The translations under genes and the position numbers were made by a program. Below the pieces are notes generated by a model. The model was not told the origin of the DNA. It was given only the letters and a program-made list of their open reading frames with translations, and did no database searches. This document shows positions 1 through 6,304 of a stretch of 7,060 nucleotides of DNA, in pieces (position 1 is the first letter of the stretch; each line of letters begins with the position of its first letter). The stretch is from contig CAYUZN010000099.1 of NCBI GenBank assembly GCA_964449295.1, forward strand, positions 1 to 7,060, given 5' to 3'. This DNA comes from CANJJB01 sp964449295 (GTDB lineage: Bacteria > Chlamydiota > Chlamydiia > Chlamydiales > Rhabdochlamydiaceae).

Positions 1-343
1 TAGATCTTTGTATTGAATTTATAACTAACTGATTGAGATTTTCATAATCAGCAAATTGATCCATCGAGTAATTGTCGATAATCCTTTCAATATCTGTGCT
101 CGTAAGTTCAAGATATTTTTTGACTTCTCCGCTGAGAAGATAGATTCCACGCCCATCAAATTGCTCGATATACGATTTAAAAGAGCGCTTCACAAGAAGG
201 GGTGTGAATTCTTTATATTCAACGTGATACGTAAACATCTCTTCTAAATGAGTCCGGATATCGCTCTTTTTTAGAGATGACGCGGCAGCACACAGATGTA
301 TAGAAAGAAATATAAAAATTAAAATTTTTTTCATCATAGCCAT
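1..343 (-). CDS. tsp: Tail-specific protease (Tsp/Prc, S41 family), N-terminal part, cut by window edge
   Basis: The 114 codons visible read open to the window edge without a stop. Residues 1-21 form a signal peptide: MAMMKK, then a hydrophobic stretch ending in CAAA, so the product should be exported. The mature start resembles the N-terminal region of Prc/Tsp proteases, which cut periplasmic proteins from their C-terminal tails with a Ser/Lys dyad: residues 36-51 (MFTYHVEYKEFTPLLV) followed by SYIEQFD, IYLLSGEV and a helical continuation match the family pattern 'YI..LDP...YLL..DI'. The PDZ domain and catalytic residues lie outside the window. Starts at 343, 337 and 334 are possible; 343 is chosen because AAAAGGA (349-355) sits five bases upstream. 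A tsp gene beside rpsL is the order I recall from Chlamydia, which supports the call. It is transcribed divergently from the ribosomal operon. Confidence 0.72.
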   Translation of the reverse strand, partial: MAMMKKILIFIFLSIHLCAAASSLKKSDIRTHLEEMFTYHVEYKEFTPLLVKRSFKSYIEQFDGRGIYLLSGEVKKYLELTSTDIERIIDNYSMDQFADYENLNQLVINSIQRS

Positions 344-426
344 ATATATCCTTTTCCATAAAATACCGTGAACAAAATTATTTTCATCTAAAATTGTATC
401 AAATACACGATTTTTTCTACGCTCTC

Positions 427-439
427 TGCTCTTTAACAA
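427..439 (+). promoter_or_regulatory. boxA-like antitermination element in the str operon leader region
   Basis: TGCTCTTTAACAA is identical over 13 bases to the boxA element of E. coli rRNA operon leaders. In E. coli the RNA form of boxA is bound by NusB with NusE (ribosomal protein S10), which starts assembly of the antitermination complex. Here the match lies 75 bases before rpsL, in the operon whose fourth gene encodes S10/NusE. It can only work as boxA if transcription starts upstream of position 427. I see no strong promoter there, and a good -10 hexamer lies just downstream (452-457), so the match might instead overlap a -35 region. Confidence 0.45.
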
Positions 440-446
440 CTACTTC

Positions 447-476
447 TTGAGTATAATTCTGCCTTTAAGATATAGT
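447..476 (+). promoter_or_regulatory. Candidate promoter(s) for the rpsL operon
   Basis: Two overlapping readings are possible. TTGAGT (447-452), an 18-base spacer and TATAGT (471-476) form a fair sigma70-type pair. TATAAT (452-457) is a perfect -10 hexamer but has no recognisable -35 at the right distance, which would fall in CTCTTT (429-434). Either would start transcription before rpsL, leaving a short leader without the boxA match. The assignment rests on hexamers only. Confidence 0.3.
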
Positions 477-513
477 GGCCCATTAATTATTGAGACAAAA
501 AATTGGAGAATAG

Positions 514-885
514 ATGCCGACAATCAGTCAATTAATTCGATCAGGCCGAAAAAGCAGGACAAGAAGAAAAAAATCTCCTGCCTTGCAACAATGCCCACAG
601 AAACGGGGCGTATGTCTACAAGTGAAGACCAAAACCCCGAAGAAGCCTAACTCGGCTCTTCGTAAAGTTGCCTGGGTCCGCCTTTCCAATGGACAAGAAG
701 TGATCGCCTACATTGGTGGAGAAGGCCATAATTTACAAGAACATAGCATTGTGCTCGTGCGTGGAGGTAGAGTGAAAGATCTCCCCGGTGTACGTTACCA
801 CATTGTGAGAGGAGCGCTCGACTGCGCTGCTGTGAAAGATCGCAAACAAAGCAGATCAAAATACGGCGCTAAGAGACCAAAATAA
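514..885 (+). CDS. rpsL: 30S ribosomal protein S12
   Basis: This 123-residue protein has the length and conserved core of bacterial S12, which sits at the decoding centre of the 30S subunit and helps monitor codon-anticodon pairing. Visible signatures are CPQKRGVC (27-34), TPKKPNSALRKV (41-52), IGGEGHNLQEHS (67-78) and KDLPGVRYH (88-96), plus the basic C-terminus SKYGAKRPK. Lys43, Lys88 and Asp89, positions where substitutions give streptomycin resistance in E. coli, have the usual sensitive-type residues. The variant AWVRLSNGQEVIAY is typical of chlamydiae. The start follows GGAG (505-508) with a five-base spacer. It is the first gene of an rpsL-rpsG-fusA-rpsJ cluster. A longer reading from 447 in another frame has no S12 similarity and is not real. 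Confidence 0.97.
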   Translation: MPTISQLIRSGRKSRTRRKKSPALQQCPQKRGVCLQVKTKTPKKPNSALRKVAWVRLSNGQEVIAYIGGEGHNLQEHSIVLVRGGRVKDLPGVRYHIVRGALDCAAVKDRKQSRSKYGAKRPK

Positions 886-895
886 AGAGTAATTG

Positions 896-919
896 AGGAT
901 AACTTCTTATAGTTATCCT
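896..919 (+). promoter_or_regulatory. Perfect 9-bp stem-loop after rpsL
   Basis: AGGATAACT (896-904) and AGTTATCCT (911-919) are exact inverted repeats around a six-base loop, starting 10 bases after the rpsL stop. Only ATTTT follows, so it is a poor intrinsic terminator. It could be an attenuator, an mRNA end-protecting or processing stem, or part of an S7-binding structure together with the second stem at 952-967. In E. coli, S7 represses the str operon by binding the rpsL-rpsG intercistronic RNA; the parallel here is an inference from position. Confidence 0.5.
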
Positions 920-951
920 GATTTTAGAAATTTTTAATAATTTTTAAAATC

Positions 952-967
952 GGCTAAGTTATTAGCC
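952..967 (+). promoter_or_regulatory. Second stem-loop in the rpsL-rpsG gap
   Basis: GGCTAA (952-957) and TTAGCC (962-967) pair perfectly around a GTTA loop. The stem ends 24 bases before the rpsG ribosome binding site (AAGGA, 992-996) and is separated from the first stem by a very A/T-rich stretch. It has no immediate U-tract. Its place just upstream of rpsG makes it a candidate element for translational control of rpsG. Confidence 0.4.
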
Positions 968-1003
968 AGGTGAATAAATTTTTTAATTTAAAAGGAAGAC
1001 AGC

Positions 1004-1477
1004 ATGTCAAGAAGACGCAAAGCCGTTAAACGGCCTATGGTTCCAGATCCAGTTTATAATAGTTACGTTTTGTCTAAATTCGTCAATAAAGTGATGAAAA
1101 GCGGAAAAAAATCAACTGCAAGAAAAATCGTGTATAACGCTTTAGAAAAATTTGCAAAACGTATTAAAGCTGATGATCCTTTAGCTGCTTTCGAACAAGC
1201 TTTAGAAAATGCGAAACCAATGCTCGAAGTTAAATCTCGTCGTATCGGAGGCGCCACTTACCAAGTTCCTGTTGAAATTCCATCTGATAGACGTATTTCT
1301 ATGGGGATGAACTGGATTATCCAATACGCGTCTGAAAAAGCTGGAAAATCAATGGAAGAAGGTCTCGCCCAAGAGCTCGCCGATTGCTTCAATAATCAGG
1401 GTTCAACAATTAAGAAAAAAGATGACACTCACAAAATGGCTGAAGCTAACAAAGCTTTTGCTCACTACAAATGGTAA
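1004..1477 (+). CDS. rpsG: 30S ribosomal protein S7
   Basis: At 157 residues this is a full-length bacterial S7, the primary binding protein that organises the 3' major domain of 16S rRNA (30S head) and contacts the E-site tRNA. Signatures include DPVYNSYVL (15-23), FVNKVMKSGKK (26-36), the rRNA-binding and beta-hairpin region SRRIGGATYQVPVE (78-91) and the C-terminal MAEANKAFAHYKW, which is chlamydia-like. The start follows AAGGA with a seven-base spacer. It lies 118 bases after rpsL and 18 bases before fusA. S7 is the autogenous repressor of the str operon in E. coli; the hairpins just upstream would be the place to look for the same control here. Confidence 0.97.
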   Translation: MSRRRKAVKRPMVPDPVYNSYVLSKFVNKVMKSGKKSTARKIVYNALEKFAKRIKADDPLAAFEQALENAKPMLEVKSRRIGGATYQVPVEIPSDRRISMGMNWIIQYASEKAGKSMEEGLAQELADCFNNQGSTIKKKDDTHKMAEANKAFAHYKW

Positions 1478-1495
1478 TATACAGCGGTAATAAAT

Positions 1496-3592
1496 ATGAG
1501 TAATTTTAAACGGCCAGAAAAAGACAAGTTAACAAATGTACGCAACATCGGCATCATGGCGCACATCGATGCTGGGAAAACCACGACAACCGAAAGAATT
1601 CTTTTCTACTCAGGTCGTGTTCACAAATTAGGTGAAGTGCATGAAGGTGCAGCTACAATGGACTTCATGGAGCAGGAACGTGAAAGAGGCATTACTATCA
1701 TGTCGGCTGCCACAACCGTCTATTGGCATGACTGCAAAATTAATATCATCGACACTCCTGGTCACGTCGACTTTACCGTTGAAGTTGAAAGATCTCTGCG
1801 CGTTCTAGATGGCGCTGTTGCTGTCTTTGATGCTGTTGCAGGTGTACAACCGCAATCAGAAACCGTTTGGAGACAAGCAACACGCTACGGAGTTCCTCGT
1901 ATTGCCTTCGTCAACAAGATGGACAGAGTCGGAGCTGATTATTTCATGGCTGTTAACTCTATGAAAGACAAATTAGGAGCTAACGCAATCCCTGTGCAAT
2001 GCCCGATTGGAGCAGAATCAGACTTCAAAGGGATGGTTGATCTCGTTTCAATGAAAGCTTACCTTTTCTTAGATGAAACTTTAGGAGCTAACTACGAGAC
2101 AACAGACGTTCCTGCAGATCTCTTAGAAAAATGTAAAAAAATGCGTCAAGAACTCTTAGAAGAGCTAGCCACAGTCGATGATAGTGATGAAGGATTCATG
2201 ACAAAAGTGCTTGAAAACCCAGCTAGCCTCACAGAAGATGAGATTCACGCGGTCATTCGTAAGGGAGTTGTCTCCAACAAAATCAACCCTGTTGTCTGCG
2301 GCACTGCTTTCAAAAATAAAGGGATTCAACCTCTTCTTGATGCTGTTGTTCGTTGGATGCCCTCTCCTCTTGATCGAGGCATGATTAAAGGGATCAGCAT
2401 TAAAACAGGAGAGCCTGTTGAGCTTGCGCCTGATGATAATACTCCACTGGCTGCTTTAGCCTTTAAAATTTTATCAGATCCTTATGTGGGTAGATTAACT
2501 TTCGTCAGAGTGTACTCAGGAACTCTGTCTAAAGGTGAATCTATTATGAATACCACAAAAGACAAAAGAGAGCGTATTTCTAGATTACTTGAGATGCACG
2601 CTAACCAAAGAAATGAAAAAGATGCCTTCTTCACAGGCGATATCGCAGCGTGTATTGGTCTTAAATACACCTCTACAGGAGATACTCTCTGCGCAGAAAG
2701 CAACGAGCTTCTCTTAGAAAAAATGGAATTCCCAGAGCCTGTCATCTCTATGGCAATTGAGCCAAAGTCAAAAGCTGATCGTGAGAAATTAGCAACTGCC
2801 CTTTCCTCTCTTTCAGAAGAAGATCCAACATTCAGAGTGACAACTAATGAAGAGACAGGACAAACAATTATTTCAGGTATGGGCGAGCTTCACTTAGAAA
2901 TTCTTAAAGATCGTATGTTTAGAGAATTTGCTGTTGAAGCCAATGTTGGTAAACCTGAAGTCTCTTACAAAGAGACAATCACAATTCCTGGCAAGAGCGA
3001 GACAAAATACGTCAAGCAATCAGGTGGTAGAGGACAATATGCGCACGTCTGCTTAGAAATTGAGCCTAATGAAAAAGGCAAAGGCAATGAAGTCGTCAGC
3101 AAAGTTGTAGGCGGTGTGATTCCTAAAGAATACATCAACCCAACGATTAAAGGGATCGAAGAAGGTCTTGCAACCGGAGTACTTGCTGGCTACAACCTCG
3201 TCGATGTCAAAGTTGCGATCACGTATGGATCTTACCACGAAGTTGACTCAAGTGAGATGGCCTTTAAAATTTGCGGTTCTATGGCTATGAAAGATGCGGC
3301 AAGAAAATGTCAGCCGATTCTTCTTGAACCAATCATGAAAGTCGTTGTGACAACTCCTGATCAATTCATGGGAGATGTGATTGGGGATATCAACCGCAGA
3401 CGCGGAAGAATTATGAACCAAACAACAAATAAAGGCAGTGTCGAAGTTGAAGCTGAAGTTCCTTTAAGTGAAATGTTTGGGTACTCGACACAACTGCGTT
3501 CCATTAGCTCAGGACGTGCCACTTACACGATGGAACCAAGTCACTTCGAGCGCGTTCCAACAAAAATTCAAGAAGAAATTACTAAAAAATAA
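1496..3592 (+). CDS. fusA: Elongation factor G
   Basis: This 698-residue translational GTPase drives tRNA-mRNA translocation and, with ribosome recycling factor, subunit splitting. All GTPase motifs are present: G1 AHIDAGKTT (22-30), G2 RGITI (64-68), G3 DTPGH (86-90), G4 NKMD (140-143) and a G5-like GTAFKNKG (269-276). Domain II follows (around 310-400), then domain III. Domain IV has SGGRGQYAHV (509-518) and the tip loop GSYHEVDSSE with His581, equivalent to the decoding-centre histidine of E. coli EF-G. The C-terminal domain V region includes MGDVIGDINRRRGRI. Length and neighbours fit the housekeeping EF-G rather than an EF-G2 paralogue. The start begins MSNFKRPEKDKL, normal for the family. 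The preceding 18 bases hold no good Shine-Dalgarno sequence (only GCGGTAA), so translation may be coupled to rpsG. Confidence 0.97.
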   Translation: MSNFKRPEKDKLTNVRNIGIMAHIDAGKTTTTERILFYSGRVHKLGEVHEGAATMDFMEQERERGITIMSAATTVYWHDCKINIIDTPGHVDFTVEVERSLRVLDGAVAVFDAVAGVQPQSETVWRQATRYGVPRIAFVNKMDRVGADYFMAVNSMKDKLGANAIPVQCPIGAESDFKGMVDLVSMKAYLFLDETLGANYETTDVPADLLEKCKKMRQELLEELATVDDSDEGFMTKVLENPASLTEDEIHAVIRKGVVSNKINPVVCGTAFKNKGIQPLLDAVVRWMPSPLDRGMIKGISIKTGEPVELAPDDNTPLAALAFKILSDPYVGRLTFVRVYSGTLSKGESIMNTTKDKRERISRLLEMHANQRNEKDAFFTGDIAACIGLKYTSTGDTLCAESNELLLEKMEFPEPVISMAIEPKSKADREKLATALSSLSEEDPTFRVTTNEETGQTIISGMGELHLEILKDRMFREFAVEANVGKPEVSYKETITIPGKSETKYVKQSGGRGQYAHVCLEIEPNEKGKGNEVVSKVVGGVIPKEYINPTIKGIEEGLATGVLAGYNLVDVKVAITYGSYHEVDSSEMAFKICGSMAMKDAARKCQPILLEPIMKVVVTTPDQFMGDVIGDINRRRGRIMNQTTNKGSVEVEAEVPLSEMFGYSTQLRSISSGRATYTMEPSHFERVPTKIQEEITKK

Positions 3593-3607
3593 GAAGGTTT
3601 ATTATTT

Positions 3608-3922
3608 ATGGCCAAGCAATCAAAACAAAAAATCAGGATCAGGCTTAAAGGGTATGATCAGCGCGTTTTAGACCGTTCGACAACTGATATCGTCGAAACA
3701 GCTAAACGAACAGGCGCTAGAATCGCAGGTCCTATTCCTCTTCCGACTGAAGAAGAAATCTTTACCGTTCTCAGCTCCCCTCACGTCGACAAAAAAGCAC
3801 GTGAGCAGTTCGGCATGAGAACTCACAAAAGATTACTCGATATCTACCCAACACCTGAAACAATCGACAAACTCAAAGCTCTTCCTGTTGCTGCTGGTAT
3901 CGATATCAAGATTAAAGCGTAG
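3608..3922 (+). CDS. rpsJ: 30S ribosomal protein S10 / transcription factor NusE
   Basis: The 104-residue protein matches S10 throughout: KIRIRLKGYD (8-17), the GPIPLPTE segment (41-48), the ribosome-binding loop with SPHVDKKAREQF (57-68), MRTHKRLLDIYPT (70-82) and the ending GIDIKIKA. S10 sits in the 30S head; free S10 is NusE, which pairs with NusB on boxA RNA and contacts NusG. The ribosome binding site AAGAAGG overlaps the fusA stop, ten bases before the start. rpsJ following fusA, rather than heading a separate S10 operon, is the order I recall from Chlamydia. The next gene begins only five bases after its stop. Confidence 0.97.
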   Translation: MAKQSKQKIRIRLKGYDQRVLDRSTTDIVETAKRTGARIAGPIPLPTEEEIFTVLSSPHVDKKAREQFGMRTHKRLLDIYPTPETIDKLKALPVAAGIDIKIKA

Positions 3923-3927
3923 TAAAA

Positions 3928-5499
3928 ATGTCTTTTCCAATTCATGTTTTATCTCAAAAACAATTCGAAGAGACATGCGCTTCTTTAGCTCATCTTGGCA
4001 ATTCAGGACATGAGCGCCTTGAAATTCGAAAAGATCAACTCGGAAACTATGTTCCTTCCACCACGTCTTCACCTGGCTGGATAGAGTGGGTTCTACGCCT
4101 TGTCTTTCGATATAAACCTCAAAACCAACGATTAAACGAAGTCTCAAATTTTGCTTTAAATTGGCTAAGAGCTCACTCTCTTAAATATGATGGTACAGAC
4201 TTCATAACAACCCAAGCATCCACTATTGAGAATCTGCGTCCTCTCATGAAAAAAGCTCATCTTGAAAAAGATTTTGATGAGCTTATTTCACAGGTGAAAG
4301 AAAGATGTGCTATGCAACTTCAATCTGGCGTCAAACTGCCATCTTTGAAGTTTCAATGGCCTACAGATTTTCAAACATCTGGGCAAGCGCAAATGCTTGA
4401 GACCTTTATTCGTGAAGTTCTTGCAGCTTTTCTTCGATCTCCTCCAGGAACCACTATCACCAGGGCAAAGAAAACAACAGTCGTAACTTTAAAAGCTCCA
4501 GAGCAAGCTCCTACTTCTTTTAATCTTGCTGTTAAAGTCGATTTTTACCTTTCTACAAACTCTTGGCAAATCATTGTCAAAACTGGTGAATTAGTTGGCT
4601 CTGGTGCACAAAGAAAAGTAAAAAGAGCTTTTAATGTTTTAACTGGGCAAGAATTAGTATCTTTACCTCTTATTAACGATATAGAAAAATTTTTTACCGA
4701 TATGGTTTCTTCTCAACAATTATCCGGGTTTCTACCTATTGTTGCAAACCGCACTCCCTTGCGTATTTACCAACCAAGATGCGCTCCTTTGAGCAGCATC
4801 TACTCAGCGACTCCAATCATAAAGTTACGTATTGCTATTCAATTGACACAATCCCTAAAGGCTTTCCATGAATTAGTCTGCTCATACTCATACGTTGATG
4901 ATGCCAATCAAAAAATTTTACACCCTTCCCTTCCTGTCTATCATAGTGATATTAAACCTGCTAATATTTTAGTTTCGCTTTCTCAACCATTAGAAGCAAT
5001 CATAACTGACCTTGGAACTACATCTCGATATACAGAACCGTTTCACACCCTTACTTTTGCTGCTCCAGAAAAATTATCTTTTTTTCAGACTCTTCCAAAA
5101 TCCCCTAGTGAAATTGTATCTCACAATCAAAATTATGGACAAACCAATGACGTATGGGGATTAGGTCTCACATTAACGTCTCTTTTAAGCGGGGGACAAG
5201 TGATTGAAACAACAAATGGAACTCCACAACTTCCTTGTTTTAAAAAATTCTTAGATAATTTTGAAAATGAGCTTATAGAAAATAAAAAAGATGCGAAACT
5301 GGAAGATTTTTGGCATGTAAATCGTATAACACAGGAAGAGATGGATCGTTCCATTGAAAACCTAGCACAAGCAAGCGACTCACAGCTCCGAGTAGCTTGG
5401 AATGCGGTTAAATCGATGTTAATAGTCAATTATAAAAAAAGAATTACAGCTGCAGAGGCAGCTAAGGTAATGGAAATCGCGTTGCCAGCTTCAACATAA
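3928..5499 (+). CDS. Eukaryotic-type Ser/Thr protein kinase-like protein with unassigned N-terminal region
   Basis: The 523-residue protein has a kinase-like C-terminal half. Visible motifs are a glycine loop (G224-S-G226), catalytic loop YHSDIKPANIL with Asp341, Lys343 and Asn346, a DLG in place of DFG (Asp361), APE (379-381), the F-helix DVWGLG (408-413) and the late arginine in KKRITAAEA (Arg505). Serine before the catalytic aspartate makes it a non-RD type. The beta-3 segment after the glycine loop reads QELVSLPL, without the usual ATP-binding lysine; basic residues in the glycine loop (RKVKR, 229-233) might substitute, as in WNK kinases, or it may be a pseudokinase. Residues 1-215 match no domain I recognise, and no signal peptide or clear membrane span is present. 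The start is five bases after rpsJ without an evident Shine-Dalgarno sequence, suggesting coupled translation. Substrate and activity cannot be told. Confidence 0.8.
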   Translation: MSFPIHVLSQKQFEETCASLAHLGNSGHERLEIRKDQLGNYVPSTTSSPGWIEWVLRLVFRYKPQNQRLNEVSNFALNWLRAHSLKYDGTDFITTQASTIENLRPLMKKAHLEKDFDELISQVKERCAMQLQSGVKLPSLKFQWPTDFQTSGQAQMLETFIREVLAAFLRSPPGTTITRAKKTTVVTLKAPEQAPTSFNLAVKVDFYLSTNSWQIIVKTGELVGSGAQRKVKRAFNVLTGQELVSLPLINDIEKFFTDMVSSQQLSGFLPIVANRTPLRIYQPRCAPLSSIYSATPIIKLRIAIQLTQSLKAFHELVCSYSYVDDANQKILHPSLPVYHSDIKPANILVSLSQPLEAIITDLGTTSRYTEPFHTLTFAAPEKLSFFQTLPKSPSEIVSHNQNYGQTNDVWGLGLTLTSLLSGGQVIETTNGTPQLPCFKKFLDNFENELIENKKDAKLEDFWHVNRITQEEMDRSIENLAQASDSQLRVAWNAVKSMLIVNYKKRITAAEAAKVMEIALPAST

Positions 5500-5608
5500 G
5501 CTAGTACTCTATAACACAAATTTTGATGACTATTTTGAAAGTCAAATCGCGAGGCTTTCACTTTCAAAATAGCTGTCAAAATTTTTGTTACAGAGTACTA
5601 GTTGAAGC
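5488..5608. repeat. Long imperfect palindrome spanning the convergent gene ends
   Basis: Arms 5501-5542 and 5560-5601 are inverted copies matching at 37 of 42 positions by hand count, around a 17-base loop containing the palindrome TCGCGA. The pairing resumes with GCTTCAA (5488-5494) and TTGAAGC (5602-5608) if a six-base bulge CATAAG (5495-5500) in the left arm is skipped. In plus-strand RNA two of the five mismatches become G-U pairs; in minus-strand RNA a different two do. The kinase stop (5497-5499) lies in the bulge and the endonuclease V stop (5588-5590) lies in the right arm, so both proteins end in codons supplied by the repeat (AST and ASTSTL). It may be a terminator, a non-autonomous palindromic element, or both. 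Confidence 0.8.
5530..5587. terminator. Probable bidirectional terminator core
   Basis: The inner 13-bp stem CTATTTTGAAAGT / ACTTTCAAAATAG (5530-5542 with 5560-5572) is perfect and lies between convergent genes. On the plus strand the downstream arm contains AAAATTTTT (5578-5586); on the minus strand the equivalent arm contains CAAAATTTG. The U-rich tracts are partly paired inside the longer stem, so this is not a textbook G/C stem with a U-tail, but termination from both sides is the likeliest role. Confidence 0.5.
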
Positions 5609-6304
5609 AGCATTATACTCAATACGACAGCTATTGGCAGCTAGATGAGCTTGTCTTGTCGGCTCTGGCAAGCGATACCCTTTAAGACAATGCTTAACAA
5701 TTTCAAGAGCCGTTTCTAAAGTCACCTTATGCCCAGGTGAAATGATTAAAGGGCTGCATCTTTTCTTTGTACGAAGCACCATACCAATCTCTTTCCCTTT
5801 CCAAACAAGAGGCGTCATACTGCCTGCGTCTTCTTCCAAAGGCTCTTTCAACTTCCCAACGAGACTAGATTTAGCCACACCAATTGTTGGAATATCTAGA
5901 ACTACGCCTAAGTGACTGGCAACACCTAGTCCTCTAGGATGGCTAGCACCGTGACCATCGACCAAAATGACATCAGGACGCACATCTAACTTTTGGTAAG
6001 CTTGAACTAAAGCCGGCACCTCTCGAAACCCTAAAAAACCAGGAATATAAGGAAATTTTTGCACGCTGACTTGAGCTGATGTTTCTAGCGGTTGTAAAAA
6101 GTCGTAAGATAAAACAACGGCTGAGGCAAAAATTTTGCATTCGGGATCAAAAGGAGTGTTGCTGACATCCATGCCCGCAACAGTCTGAATGGGTTTTTTA
6201 AGAGAATCTTGGAATAAGACTTGCTCTGCCATCTCTCTTTGAGCTGCTTGTGCCTCTTCAAGATTTGCAGGAAAAAGCCTCTGACTATTGCTGATCAACG
6301 TCAT
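5588..6304 (-). CDS. nfi: Endonuclease V (deoxyinosine 3'-endonuclease)
   Basis: The enzyme nicks nucleic acid at the second phosphodiester bond 3' of a deaminated adenine (inosine), starting repair. The 238-residue protein matches EndoV along its length: GMDVS (catalytic Asp46), PYIPGFLGFRE (damage-recognition wedge and Glu95), VDGHGASHPRGLGVASH (Asp116), TIGVAKSSL (Lys145), SPGHKVTLETAL and GYRLPEPTRQAH (His220). All four metal-site acidic or histidine positions expected for the family are present, so it should be active. The start at 6304 is preferred because GGTGAT (6309-6314) lies five bases upstream; in-frame ATGs at 6319 and 6316 would add only a few residues. It overlaps the upstream lipoprotein gene by 20 bases. 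The last residues (ASTSTL) are encoded by the palindrome. Confidence 0.95.
   Translation of the reverse strand: MTLISNSQRLFPANLEEAQAAQREMAEQVLFQDSLKKPIQTVAGMDVSNTPFDPECKIFASAVVLSYDFLQPLETSAQVSVQKFPYIPGFLGFREVPALVQAYQKLDVRPDVILVDGHGASHPRGLGVASHLGVVLDIPTIGVAKSSLVGKLKEPLEEDAGSMTPLVWKGKEIGMVLRTKKRCSPLIISPGHKVTLETALEIVKHCLKGYRLPEPTRQAHLAANSCRIEYNAASTSTL

Noticed and set aside
56..247. Plus-strand open frame of 63 residues
   Set aside because: It lies antisense to the tsp reading frame, which has a signal peptide, a ribosome binding site and family-like sequence; the plus-strand product has no recognisable features.
394..423. Promoter TTGTAT - 18 bases - TACGCT that would place boxA inside the transcript
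   Set aside because: Only three of six -10 positions match consensus; too weak to list, though it would be needed for the boxA idea.
447..650. Open frame of 67 residues overlapping the start of rpsL
   Set aside because: It is another frame over the unambiguous S12 coding sequence, lacks a ribosome binding site and overlaps the promoter candidates.
896..925. Strong intrinsic terminator after rpsL
   Set aside because: The stem is A/T-rich and followed by only four T residues, and essential downstream operon genes would be cut off.
3833..4147. Minus-strand open frame of 104 residues across the rpsJ-kinase junction
   Set aside because: It is antisense to the S10 C-terminus and the kinase-like N-terminus, with no recognisable motif or start context.
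5133..5429. Minus-strand open frame of 98 residues
   Set aside because: It is antisense to the kinase F-helix and C-lobe region, which has clear coding motifs.
5495..5608. Target-site duplication flanking the palindrome
   Set aside because: The bases outside the CTAG...CTAG ends (ATAAG on the left, TTGAA on the right) are not direct repeats, so insertion as a transposon is not shown.
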